From NCBI GenBank assembly GCA_022410635.1, contig JAJVDF010000963.1, forward strand, positions 124,001 through 188,000: a stretch of DNA of 64,000 bases. The letters run 5' to 3'. Position numbers and translations under genes: made by a program. Of the stretch, positions 12,380 to 24,508 are shown piece by piece. Under the pieces are notes generated by a model, which was not told the origin of the DNA, did not search any database, and saw only the letters and a program-made list of their open reading frames with translations. This stretch comes from Tretioscincus oriximinensis (taxonomy: Eukaryota > Chordata > Lepidosauria > Squamata > Gymnophthalmidae). Numbering within the stretch: position 1 is the stretch's first letter; every line of letters starts with the position of its first letter.

Positions 12380-13300
12380 TTATATCCTGAAGTTTCATGG
12401 AGCGTTACAATAAAACCAATATAAAAACACAACTTAAAAAGTAACTATTAAAGACAAATGACTGAGGTGTCTGAAAGGGCAGGTCAAGACAGCTCTTCAG
12501 CTAAAGAAGCAATGAAGATGTACATCTTCTCAATTGGTTTAAATGTGCAGTGATAGGGCGCTGCGTGTACTTTGAAGGGGAAAGCATTCTACATTTGGGG
12601 TCATCATAAAAAGAGTCCTTGCATATGAAGTCTTACATGCTGAATTGCTGCTAAGAATAGCATTAACAAGGTCTTTTTGGCAGATCTTGACTTCTTTGGG
12701 TATTTGTGGTCCATGTTACTTAAGAGTTTGATACACCAATGTTAGGACTTTGAATTCAGCTGGCAACAAATTGACAACCAATACAGATTTTTAAATACGA
12801 GTGTGATGTTTATCCAATTGGAAGTATTTGTTGGGCATTTTGAATGTTTCGACTTTCATACCAGTTGCAAATATCTGGTCAGGAAGAGCCTACTGGTGAT
12901 GAACAAATCTGAGTTAGAAGTCCACACTACGGTCCATTGCTTCCCCTTGAGCTTCAGGTGACAGAAATTGTACAGGAATATTCCCAATCTGTTTAGCTGT
13001 GTCTTCCAGAATGTACAATTCCCTCAAAAATATAATTTCCCACACATTACAAACTCATTCTTGACTGAATTTAGCTTCAACTTAATGTTCTTTATACAGC
13101 CCATTATTGCCTCTTGGTAACACAGAGAACCTGATATTGTTAGCATATTGATAACACCTCGTACAAATCCTAATGATGTCACCCAACATCTTAATAAAGA
13201 TATTGAGAATCATAAGGCACAGACTTAAAGAACGCCACATGACAACTCCAAAGATGAACCAAAATTCTCCCTGATTATAAGTGAGATCTATGCAGGAAGT
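12380..13300 (-). mobile_element. Ancient L2 LINE, reverse transcriptase to 3' region
   Basis: Minus strand. 13135-13260 aligns with 34785-34900 of the younger L2: GTTAGCATATTGATAACACC, AATGATGTCACCCAACATCT, AAGATATTGAGAATCATAAG, GGCACAGACTTAAAGAACGCC. Translated, the catalytic box reads CYQYANN, where the younger copy has CHQYADD, so the active site is lost. The rest, down to 12400, has diverged too far to align in detail. It is a fossil with many stops. Confidence 0.7.
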
Positions 13301-15790
13301 TAAATTTCTATAATAAAAACATAACAAGTAATACAAATTTACTATTTAACACTGTGATGCTCATGATATACTATTCCTCTGATTCTTTTACTTTATATGT
13401 TATGGCTTGCAAAAAGCTTTTAGAAAGGAATTTTGTTATATTTTTATAGTCCACGTTTAGTTAATTTATGCTTTTGAACTTTAGGTAGTTAGTGCTTTAT
13501 AACTCTGTAAATATTTGATGCCGCTCTCAGCTCTGAAAAATAACATATTTTTAAAATATATAGATTTTTGTTTTTTATTTAAATATTGTATCCCAATCTT
13601 CAGCCAAAGTTTTAGAGTGGGTAACAATTAGCGGCAACTGATGGGAGCCATTTAGAGGGAATGATTTTCCCCTTTAGCTCAGACTCATTTTGAATTTTCC
13701 CCATATAGTGCATAATAATCAAGACAGTCTTTCTTCCTCTGTCCCGCACCGGATACTATTTTCTGCCATGCTGGAGGTTTTCCGCACCTCCAAGGAATCA
13801 GAAGGTTTTTTATTCCAAACCAAACCACCATTGCCACTGCTACTGAGCATGTAGGGTGAAGGATTCAAAGTCTCCACTCCTCACTATTGCAACCAATTTC
13901 ACCATCCCTGGGATTCCACCACTACTCCCTTATGGAGCCCCCCCCCACATTCCTGAGTGAGTTGGCTGCAATGGCAGATAGCAACAAGTTTGGCCCCTTA
14001 CTCTCTCCATACCCAGCAATGGTGGCATTGGTGGTTTTATACACCTGATGCACTTCTGTAGGCACCATCCGACTTTTTGGAGGCACTGAAAAAAACCAAG
14101 AGTGGGAAACACAGAGTGGCACATAGCAAGAGAGAGATGAAGAGAGGCCTCCTTGATTAGTACCCAGCATGTGAGGGAAATTCAAACTGAATCTGAATCA
14201 AAGGGGAAAATCACGCTCTTTATCCTCTAGACTCACATCCACGTGGGAAACGAAGCCCACCAGCCTCCACAGGTAACCACGGTAAACAGGTGAGAATTAT
14301 AAAAATATATAAAATATAAGAAAGCAGATCTAAACAAGGCTTTAAAGTATAATCAGACTAATTTATTTGTTCTTACTGGATCTTCAGCACAAACAATATC
14401 AAACCACCAAGTCAAAAAACAAACTATAAAAACCTGCAGACACATGTTTCTATTGCTCAAACATAATAAGAGCATGGAATATATGTGAATATATACACAA
14501 ATATATATCAAAAACTACTACAGTGCCGGTAAAAAGACTAATAGAAGATAATGTCAAGCAAAGTCTCCATTCTTGGCAGAAAAATTTGTTCAAAATTTAC
14601 TGATCTCTACTTCACATAAAAATTACATTTTAATGGTTTGACTTTAAGTCTTGGTCCAATTACAGTTTTAGCTACAAGTGTGAAATAAAGCAACAAAAGC
14701 AAACAAGCAGATTAGAAAAGACAAAATGAAAATAAGGATGCTCATTAAAAGATAAGAACACTGCTATCAAAGCTATTTCACCTTGACTTTCTTGAGATCT
14801 CTAGAAGTTCTGACATGCATTCCTCATTAAACAGTGTGGAAAAGTCACGTTGTTTAGACAGCTGGTGATGTACCATTTAAAATAATGTCAGTGGCATCTT
14901 CTGATAAAAAAAAGTTACGGAATATTTGAAATATATAGAAACTAGAAGTTAATGCTTCAATTAAAAACCTTTAAAAAGCTCACAATGCAAGCTATATATA
15001 CATAAACCTATTTGAGCTATGTACATACAATTCACACAATTCAGCACTAAAAATTCCTTCCATACCTATAGTTATGAACAGTTGCACATATTTCTCTGCC
15101 ACTTGCATTGGTGGGAACACAGACAAAAATAAAACTGGTCAGTAAATGGTTAAAAAAACCCACAGCAATTCACTCCACTTTCCTGAAACTGAATGTAAGC
15201 TTTCTAATTGCATGCATTTATTTGAACAAAAAGCTAAGGCAAGGGTTATGGATAAGCAAATTAGTTTGTATATAAGCTGTGTAGTAGCATACTGCACATA
15301 ACACATTGTGCTCCCTATTTCATTCTTTTCTTCAACCATCAGATCTTGATCAGTTCTCCATCAGAACAATTTTCATGGTTTGTTTCTGCGAACAGCTGGC
15401 AAGCTTTTTTTCCCCTTGATGAAAAGCAAGTGTTTTTTTAAAAAAAAATCTCAAAAGTTCATTAAAAACTTTGTAAACAATTTAAAAAGTGTACTTTATT
15501 GAACATTTCAAGAGCAATAACAAAAAAAAGAACAAATGGTGAAAAATTCCCTTAGTCTCCTAATTATGCAGAATAAGGGCTGATATGCAGAATAGATAAT
15601 GTGGTGTTTGTGATAGTAGAAGCTATAATAAAAAAATATATGGAGGATATATATTGGATAACTTCTAGTATGAAGTAAAATATATAATAATGATGCAATG
15701 ATGATTCATTAAAGTTATAAACAAAAGATGAAACAAATAAACTAGACTTTTTTTAAAAAAAGTAGCTGTTAATCTGGCTCATAATTTCTA
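13301..15790. other. Intronic DNA, no gene seen
   Basis: A weak L2-tail-like stretch occurs at 13570-13640. Otherwise there are only short ORFs without signatures. The two overlapping minus-strand ORFs at 13922-14185 show no family motif. Confidence 0.4.
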
Positions 15791-15794
15791 GCAA

Positions 15795-16020
15795 AAGGGT
15801 CTAAAAATATCTTAGGGACCAACAAGAAAAAAGCTTTATTTTGTTCACACAGCATTGCTAATGTGCATTAGCTGAACATTACATCAGCAATACTGTACTG
15901 CATTTTTGGGAGTAATCTAATGTATTACTCCCAGAATATCCAGCAAGGGAGTCTAGTAACATCTTAGAGACNAACAAGACAATAGTTGGTAGCATGAGCT
16001 GCTAGAGAAAATTACATAAT
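15795..16020 (-). repeat. Two minus-strand fragments of the ACTAACACGGCTA repeat
   Basis: AGCAAAAGGGTCTAAAAATA with TCTTAGGGACCAACAAG (15791-15827), and TCCAGCAAGGGAGTCTAGTA with ACATCTTAGAGAC (15939-15971), are each like the complement of the 20070-20093 motif CAAAGTGCTGCTAGCTCCTT. The second continues to GGTAGCATGAGCTGCTAGAG, matching the GAGCTTTCATAG side of the family. Confidence 0.5.
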
Positions 16021-17314
16021 CATCACTTTCACAACTTGATTTAAGACAAACCATTATACAAAGGAAATAACATTTTACAAGCAAGTCTGGTTAACTAGAA
16101 CATATACATCGCCTTATTTGTTTTACAGCTGTGGACTTAATAAGGGGAACAGGAGAAATATTTTCTACTAATAATAGCAAGTAGTCATGTTAAAGACCAT
16201 GTCTGAAAAATCCTGAGCATGTGGTTGTTACTCTCTTGAGGAAAGCCTGGGTAAGAAATGCTGATTTATCTTTCCTACTTCTAAAAAGACATTGAGGATT
16301 TGTGAACCAGTTGTCTTATGTACAGTGTGTTTGTAAGAACATTCCTTGGATTCTTTTCTTGGCAATGTTCTAAGCAAATATGTGAAGTTTAGAATCAGAA
16401 ACAGATTTCCTTCTAGTGTCAAGAAGCGTCTATGTTTCTAAAGTGGACAGACTAATTTGCACTGAAAAACACTTTCTTGACTTCACATACACACTTTATA
16501 TGAAAACGCAGGTATTTTCCCACAAACTATACTACAAAATATCACTTTAACTTTAAGAACAATTTTTTCACCTCAAAGTTTTCTCCCATTTAGCCCATTC
16601 TTGCTATGCACATGACCCAGAATTAGGATTTTATTCATCTCATGCATATTTTTATTTTATCCTTAATTCAAGAAACTACAAGGAAATGCAACAAATATAC
16701 AAACATATGAGAGTAAATTATTTTTATATTGTTTGTTTTTATTATTTGTTGTAGCCCACCTTCAGATGGATAATAGCATACAAACAGTAATAGATATTTT
16801 AAAATATGACACATCACCATGGCTTTGAGTAAACAGGAATTTCTACAACTTAAGATTTATATAATTGGGTAATTTTAGCAGGTTTGACTTAAGTATCTAT
16901 GACAAAGCAGGGGTGGGGGGCTGCCACAGAGTAGCCCATTTTCCTCTCATATGCACAGTTCGTCAAATTTCCTGACAATAAAAGCTCCTCTCATTGTTAC
17001 CTCGACATACAGAAAGATCTGCAACAACTAATTCAGTGATCTTAGGGGATCACAAATGGTAACAAATTAGCAAATGCCAGGTTTAGAACAGGTCAGCTGT
17101 ACTTTTTTCATCATATAAAGACTGATGTAAACATTGTTCGTATTTAAAAGTAGATAATCATATTCAAGACTCAAGAGTGAATCATATACACACAATCAAA
17201 TCTTTATCAGAAATCTTAGGATTAAGAGTTTTTCAATATTGTTTGCTGCTCTTTGTTCCCAAGGGTGCAGAAATAATGTTTTTTAATTTCTCTTGTTGTT
17301 GTCAAACACCACTG
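16021..17314. other. Intronic DNA, no gene seen
   Basis: No recognised exon. A weak L2-tail-like word (TTTATTATTTGTTGTAGCCC) lies near 16738. Confidence 0.4.
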
Positions 17315-17479
17315 AGGCACTGTTCACACGGAGACATATCTTGGGCTATACCTCGGAATAGGCGCCTGCCATCCACATGCTAGTGTAGACTATAGCAGGT
17401 CCCTTTTATACTGGCACGTGGACGGCCAAGTTCTATCTCGAGACATTACCCAGAATAAGGCTCTGTGTGAACAAGGCCT
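17315..17479. mobile_element. Fold-back MITE, family F1, best copy
   Basis: 165 bp, almost all of it an imperfect inverted repeat. The left end AGGCACTGTTCACACGGAG pairs with the complement of the right end, AGGCCTTGTTCACACAGAG. Further in, GCCATCCACATGCTAGTGTA pairs with GCCGTCCACGTGCCAGTAT. Related copies lie at 19683, 35466, 57953 and 61821. No coding capacity. The ends recall hAT-type MITEs, but no target duplication was confirmed. Confidence 0.75.
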
Positions 17480-19190
17480 GGTTCTGATCTTGTTCATCTC
17501 TTACTTTTAATTAATAATTTGATAAATTTTACAACTTATGTGTCCCCTGCATGAAACCTTTTTCTGCCTTTTCAGTATGGTTTATACTAAGAAGTAGTAG
17601 ATGTCATGCCAGCTACCTTTCTCTTGTCAGTTACCAAGAATTGCCTCACAATCCTCATTCCAACTACACAATCCTGTTGCCTTGTGAAACCTCAGTAGAA
17701 AGAATTCTTAATCCATGGCTCTAGGGAATATACCTAAATAAATGCATAAACCCAAAGGACATTTCCGATATTTTATCATTATAAAGAGCAGAGATTATCA
17801 ATAGCTTTCACCGCTAGGCAAAATTTCCACTNTTCAATTGCTTTTCGGAGTAGCTTTAGGAACTCGGGTCCACCGCTCCACCACACAACACTCGTTTATT
17901 CTTGAATTTCCCAATGATCTGGTTAATCCTGTCTGGACACAGCCTTAGACAGAAACCTTAAAAGTATGACATAAAGCAATTAATAGGCACCATGCAGTTT
18001 GTTTTGCCTCTTTTTCTTGCTATATCTGAAGGATATATCTATATAAACATAGTGATTCGACTAAATCAGCCAGTTAAAGGACAATGAAGGGAAATCAGTA
18101 AAAATGAAAAAGTTTTAGAACACACATGGACAAAAGAAAATACCTACAACTTTTGCTCTTATTGCCCTGTCTTAAATACTATCACAGTGACAGAAATAGG
18201 GATACACAGGCCAATTCAAACAATGATTTAATATATAAACATCTAAATCACCAGGTTACTTATACATGCTATTTGCACAAGAGAAAAGAGTCTTTTTTCC
18301 TTTTAGATCATTTTTATCACATCCCTATCAGTACCATTGCACTGACTATAACCCAATGATAACAAAAAACTTTCCCAGAAATAACCAGTGTAAAACTATT
18401 TATATATATCAACCAAGAAAACTGCAAAAATGGAGGTACCTATGACTCAATAGTGTCCAATAAGGACAGTGATGCCATATGTTTGTTTGTACTTATATCC
18501 CGCCCTATACTGGAAGGTCACATAATTCATTACACAGAAATAATCCAAGAATACCTCCTAACCTTTTGAATACAGCCTTTTTGACAAAGTGATTCAGGAA
18601 AAATGCACAATTCAATACAGCACAGTACATGCCATGACCAAACAGATCAGTATTTCACCACTACTTATCTGTTTTTTAATTCAAATTTAATAAAATGATG
18701 TACAAATGTGTCACATTACAAAAGGAGCATTTTTTAAAAAATTAAAATCTGACAGAAGTTCCATAAGGAAAACCTATTGTACATAGTATTTAGCAATCTG
18801 AATCCAAAGGCAAACTGTCCAAATTTCTAAAGAGCAGAACAATGGCTGCTGGTAATCGTAATGAGAGAAACAGGAAATGCAAAATACTTGTTTCCTCTGT
18901 AATTCCCCTATTGCTGAATTAAGCACAGTCTATGGAAGAAGCCCTGTCCAGCCCATCGAGACAAATCTTTTTATTCATTTTTATAAAAAAAATACTTCAA
19001 ACTCGATTGTCCAGGTTTCTGCTGCAACTGACTGAGATTTCTTATGAGTTAAGAGTTTAATGTGGCAGAGAGATCCTGTCCCCACTGAGCCTTAGGCTGG
19101 ATCCAGATGGTAATTTCTTACCTGAATCACAATGGAGTGTTCCACCATCATCCATACGTAAAAAACGAGATTTTGTTTTCTTCCAATATA
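17480..19190. other. Intronic DNA with one L2-type tail fragment
   Basis: At 18489-18521, GTACTTATATCCCGCCCTAT and ACTGGAAGGTC are a minus-strand L2-type or SINE tail. The rest shows no gene and no recognised repeat. Confidence 0.5.
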
Positions 19191-19412
19191 CAGGGTGCTT
19201 CAAAAAAATTTATACACACTGTGAACTTCCATAGAAAATTTATTTACTGTTCTACTGTTCCACAAAGTTAAATTTCAGGAAATTAGAAAGCTTAAAGTCC
19301 AATGTAAATAAAACGTAATAACAAATGGTAATACTGTTCAAATTAGCCTCGTAGAGTGGGAAATCCTGAAATTTAAAGTTCAAAGTGTGTATACATTTTT
19401 TGAAGCACCCTG
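19191..19412. mobile_element. Mariner-type MITE (222 bp) with TA target site
   Basis: The left end CAGGGTGCTTCAAAAAAA and right end TTTTTTGAAGCACCCTG form near-perfect inverted repeats that extend to TATACACAC / GTGTGTATA (about 29 bp). Each side is flanked by TA (in fact TATA). These are Tc1/mariner hallmarks. The interior is AT-rich without an ORF, so movement would need a transposase from elsewhere. Confidence 0.88.
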
Positions 19413-19682
19413 TATATCAGTGGCAGATGTGTATACTTCCGTAACTAGAGGATTCCAGGAATTTTCTGTCAGCACAATCGAACGCCTCGGGTTCCCTTTG
19501 AGTGTTCTCAAACATGTCTGGATGTCTGCTGAAATCACGCGAAAAGTGAATGCAGCCTGTTGGCTTACCTTTTCATTGGCGAGTTCACATACTACATGAT
19601 GTCATCATGATGCTTCATAACTATATAACTACGTAACAATGTAATCAAGCAAAAGAGCTTCATCACGGATGGTTTCGCTATC

Positions 19683-19831
19683 GCTATATCTCAGGGAATA
19701 GGATTCTGCCATCTACATGCTAGTGTATATGGTAGGCACCAAATGGGGCCTACCACAGTCTACACTGGCATGTGGATGGCTAAACTATCTACCGAGATAT
19801 AATCCAGAATAAGGCTCATGGGGACAGACCC
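19683..19831. mobile_element. Fold-back MITE, family F1, second copy
   Basis: The left arm TATATCTCAGGGAATAGGAT ... GCCATCTACATGCTAGTGTA pairs with the complement of the right arm (TATATCTCGGTAGATAG ... GCCATCCACATGCCAGTGTA). The centre GGTAGGCACCAAATGGGGCC is itself nearly palindromic. The outer left end is eroded. Confidence 0.7.
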
Positions 19832-19946
19832 ATAGTATCTTTGCAATACCATCTACAGGTTTAGAATCGCTCCAAAATGGGATATTCCTAATTCTGCTTT
19901 GAAGGGACAGGAAAATAATTTTCCTGTAACTAACTAACAAAATAAT

Positions 19947-20093
19947 GTCCAGCAAAGGAGCTAGCAGCACTTTGAGACTAACTTGAGAAAAGTGGTTGGC
20001 ATAAGCTTTCGTAGATAGGTCTACTTCTTCATAGCTTATGCCAATCACTTTTCTCAAGTTAGTTTCAAAGTGCTGCTAGCTCCTTTGCTGGAC
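19947..20093. repeat. 61-bp-arm hairpin (inverted repeat)
   Basis: Arms at 19947-20007 and 20033-20093 are reverse complements with two mismatches in 61 bases, around a 25-base loop. The right arm runs on into TAGACTAACACGGCTATTTC, the 3' end of a dispersed repeat. The left arm plus loop is the same repeat in the opposite orientation. The structure is therefore two inverted copies of one element joined near the CTTATGCC motif. Confidence 0.95.
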
Positions 20094-21467
20094 TTTCTGC
20101 TAGACTAACACGGCTATTTCTCTGAAATTAACAAAACAATGTTTGAATTAAGAAACACATACACAAGGATATCATTGATGCTGCTATGCGCTGAGAGATT
20201 TGGATAATTTATAATAATCCTTTCAATGTTAATTATATTATAACCGTGTTAGCGCTCTATTTCAAGACCACAGACATTTTTCAACAATCTGGTTGCCCAT
20301 CAACTTTCTGATTGAAGGACAAATTAATAGTTGCACCAAATTATGAAGGCTAGTCAGGCAGCTTAATACATCTAAACCAATCAAAACCCATGTTCCAATT
20401 CTCCATTGAAAAAAAAAATCCCCAAAAGCTTCAAAGATCATGCAAACAGATTTCATGGATGGCTAGGGACTCATGTGTCCATTTTAACATCTAAGTATAA
20501 AAATTATCATCTAATTATAATTTTCCTATTTAAAATATATGTCCTCCACATTTAAATCCATATTTAAAGTGCATTTCTCAGTAATAAAAAAAGTTAGATT
20601 TACCTCTCTTATTAGCTCATATTTAACTAATAAAGCTGAAATAAATTGGAGATATAATCTACTTGGAAAACAATACTCTTTAATTGAATTCATTTTTTTT
20701 TGCTTTAAAAAGCAAAAATGGCTAATTTAATAAAGTTTGGAAACAGGAGAAGAAATTAATTCCAAGGTACAATTTAGTTCAAAAATTCTGTAGAAAAATA
20801 AAGTGATTCATTTGCCCTTTTATTCTTCCAAACATACATACAAGTACAATGCCTTATCTCATATATGATAAGCTGATGTGCAATTAACGATATAGTGTAT
20901 TTATACTTCTTTCTTTTCTCTTGACATTCTTCAGATATCATTCTTTTCAGAATAATTAAACAAGTCCTCTGTCTCTGAGAGCATAATAAAATATCAGGAA
21001 AACAGATGCCTGATTCAGTATTTTTCTCCCTAGAGTTCCTACAAGAGAAAAAATGCTCTTCCAAATTCTGGGTACATTCAGCTTGCATGGTTTTTCATAG
21101 GTGAAAGGATTATGCACAGCATCTGAAATATCCCAAACAAGAGTGAATCTCGCTTCTGCCCACAAAGGACAAAGGAGTTAACAACACAGAATCTGGTCTG
21201 CTCTCCGATTAAGGTCAAACTTCTGAACATAACAGCACAGATTGCAACCCATCATCAGAATAATCACAAAATGAAAATCTCAGCACAGATCCGTACCCAC
21301 AAGAGTCACATCACTCATCATACAGTCCCTTTACCTTTCAAACAAAACATCCTGCAAGTGTTCCATGGAAGAAAGCAAAAAGATCCTGCTTACAGCCAGC
21401 GCAATACAACAGTGCTAGGTACAGCTGTTCCCTGGTCTGGCCCATTCAAGGACCCAGCCGGACTGAG

Positions 21468-21489
21468 TAGCAGCAGCAGCAGCAGCAGG
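21468..21489 (+). repeat. (AGC)7 trinucleotide repeat
   Basis: Seven uninterrupted AGC units followed by AGGAGCAGG. The poly-serine ORF here is a product of the repeat. Confidence 0.9.
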
Positions 21490-21929
21490 AGCAGGCAATC
21501 AGCCAACTCCTGCTGCTATAGGAAGCTGCTGCCCTGCCCACTGGTTTCTAAACAACATAGCCGCCTTCCTATCTCGTGCCTCCTCCCATTCCAAAATTCT
21601 AACTGTTTAAAGAAAGAGAGAGGCAGAGAGAATGGTGCCTCTTTAACCACGCCTAGCACAGCACAAATTTCAATCTCTTTGTTTTAACCACGAGAGTCAG
21701 CACAAGTTTTTGCCCTTAAAATAGTTAATATTCAATTTTACAAAGAAAAAAGAAACCCTCTAACCTTAATCTTCTTCAGTTTCAGTGAACTGAACATTGT
21801 AACTTTTAATACATTTTTTAAAAAAAAATCTTTGCAATTGTTCTGAAACGTATCAGCTTTGATGCACTCTGTTTGGGTAGCTTTCATGTCCGTTGGCCTG
21901 CAAGTCCAAGCTGTGTGAAAGGTCCTATC

Positions 21930-21979
21930 AAAATATTTGAATTGCAAGAAGAACAAAATATTTGAATTGCAAGAAGACC
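21930..21979 (+). repeat. Tandem duplication, 25-bp unit x2
   Basis: AAAATATTTGAATTGCAAGA starts at 21930 and again at 21955. The two 25-base units differ only at the last bases (GAAC against GACC). Confidence 0.95.
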
Positions 21980-22261
21980 TGTAGCTTGTTTTGAGAGTTA
22001 TAGGGCAGCTCGCTTGGCAAGGAGGCCAAGGAGCTTATGAATAGAGTTTGTGGACAGACGAGCAAAGCAGGTGATCCCTAAAACAAAATCTCTCAGGGTC
22101 AGGATTAAAATTGTAAACAACAAGGTCTAACTGCTAAGGAAGAAAAGCAGCAATCAGAAGCCACCAGTGAAAAAGAAGGACAAAGGGAGAAAAGATGGAT
22201 GCAGGGTGTGTGCCAATGAGCCACAGCCAACTCCTGATTTACCGTGGGAATACCTCTAAGC

Positions 22262-22315
22262 AGGTTTCTTGGCAGAGATACAGAAATGGTTCGCTGTTGC
22301 CTAATTCCTGGAAGA
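22262..22315 (+). repeat. Interspersed repeat fragment (TTCTTGGCAGA motif)
   Basis: TTTCTTGGCAGAGATACAGA and ATGGTTCGCTGTTGCCTAAT match 48709-48758 (TTTTCTTGGCAGAAACTCAG, GTGGTTTGCCACTGCTTACT). It looks like the body of a SINE-type repeat whose family I cannot name. Confidence 0.5.
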
Positions 22316-24508
22316 GTTTGGTGACTGAATCAGCAATCCTTTGCTTTCAAGGCAGTATTGAAGAAACAGCTACTCATCCTCGTTTCCACACACAAAGGCC
22401 TCATAGCAAAGACAAGTTTAGAAAAGTGAGTGGCAACCATTCATAACCTAAGTGTGTATGGTGTAGGGAGAACAGACTGCATTAGCTGAAAGTTTAGACA
22501 AAAGTCAACAGCGTTCTACACGATTGGAATTCTGAACTTTGCCACAGAAATATCCTTAGAGATGTGGGGACAAGATAAACAGTACTACTAAGGAGAGAAC
22601 AGACAGGATCCAAGGATCTTGGTTTTTAAACAATTGATGTTCCTACACCGATTAGAAATGTGAACATCCTACATAAAGATACTGTAAGTGATACCGCTCA
22701 TTTAAACTACAAGTGCATCCACCCGGCAGATCACTGTCTCTATGGTAGAGACTTCGAGGCACCTCCGCCACACTAGATTATGCCTCGCCAGTGATAACTC
22801 ACAGTAAAGCACCAACGCTCTGCTATTCCTGGTCACAAATTTCATGCTATTCCAATGTGGATCTCTCCAGGCACCTGGTACCATTCCACACATGTGGCAA
22901 GGCATCAACCTATTGGGCATGCTCACACAGGGAGTCATGTTCTTTGTGGTTCCTGAGGGCAAAACAAAGGCTAAGGATAAGAAGTTTAAAAGATATTTAA
23001 GAGAGAACTAGCAACACAGTCTGGAAGTCTCCAAAAAAATGGATTATATTATTATCCTGCAAGGAGCAACTTACACAACATCTCATAGCCCAGGATGAGT
23101 AGCCCCAGGGTTAAGCAGACAAACAAAGATACTTATTACCCTAGAGCACAGCTCTAGATAAAAGACAGAACAGTAATGAGACTCCTGTGTTAGAGGTGAA
23201 ACATTTAAAGAAACATACTTGGGCAACGGAATAGTTTTGAATCTCCCTACACTTGAAGAGCAGTAGTGGCATATACTGCAGATTTTTGAGCAAAAACTGG
23301 ATGGTCGCCTGGCTGCTCACTGATCCCTAAAGTGTTTTCCAAATCATGTCATTGCAAAAACCTATAACTGAGGTTATTTTTTTTTCATTCATCCTTCTGG
23401 TTGCTGGATGAGGTTTCAAAAGGTGAAGGAAATCTTGAGAATGAAGACAAGAGTCATTTTATATGGAATGAATTAAGGATGAGAGAAGGATAATTTATTC
23501 CAGACACAGTAATATGGTTATGGTGGTGAATGATATATATATATGACCTGCACTTTATAGGTATAATCCACACACTTTCACCACCACACCCACCAGCCTT
23601 GCTCTATGTGATTTTATGGTTAGTACCGAGTATGTATTTTGCTTGCACTAAACTTGCCATGATAACATAATTATATTGTAGCCATTTTAAGCCACTGTGT
23701 CGTGTTGAAATGCGCCAGGCTTTGTTGTATGATCAAATAGAAATGGCTTTATCCTACAAAGCACAGAGAATCTGGTTCTACATTGTCTGTTCCAATTTGA
23801 ACCATATTAGTGAGCAGCTGGAAAAAATTATCCAACTGGGATTTACAGAAATGAAACTATTATATGTTGGACAGTTTGACACACTGAGAGGAAAAAAGTT
23901 TAATATATAGTTTTTTCAAAGTGGTAAATCCTTCTGCAGATCATTAGAAGAAAATGATTAGTATAGATACTAATATGGAAAAATAAATAAATGCATATGA
24001 AAGTAACAAATGGCTTCATAAATGAGACATTTATTGAATAAATAATGTCATATTGAATTTACTGGGGAAAAGAACAAATGAAAAATGTACGTTTATTACA
24101 TTTTTTCATTTTGTGAACTGTTTAAAGAAAATGAATTCTATTACAATATTGAACTACATTGGATTGGCATATTGTTCAACACTGCAAACAAGATATTGAT
24201 TAAAAAAGTTTCCTTATCTATCCTAAGTTGTACGTTATACATACCTGGATACTTCTAGGTGGGCAATATGATTATTATCCAGCTTATTTTTTGTTATTTG
24301 CAATTTTCATGGCATACTTTTGTTGCTTTTTATACTTCCATAATATCTTATTTTTTGGTTTTGCATGACCCTGGAATTGTGTCATCTTGAGTAAAGTTAT
24401 TTATTTTAATTTTAGTTAGTAGAGTGGCAGTGCATGGACACCATTTTTAGGGTATGCAGGTAAGGTTTTCTTAACTGTTCTCTGCACTCCAGAGTGATCT
24501 ATTGAAAT

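Larger units (their letters stand above)
20131..24508. other. Intronic DNA with a few simple repeats
   Basis: Apart from the simple repeats at 21468 and 21930 and a repeat fragment at 22262, no gene or element was recognised. ORFs are short and unsupported. Confidence 0.45.

Noticed and set aside
18927..19190. Second mariner or F1 copy left of the MITE
   Set aside because: GGCTGGATCCAGATGG looked like a tip, but no matching inverted end was found.
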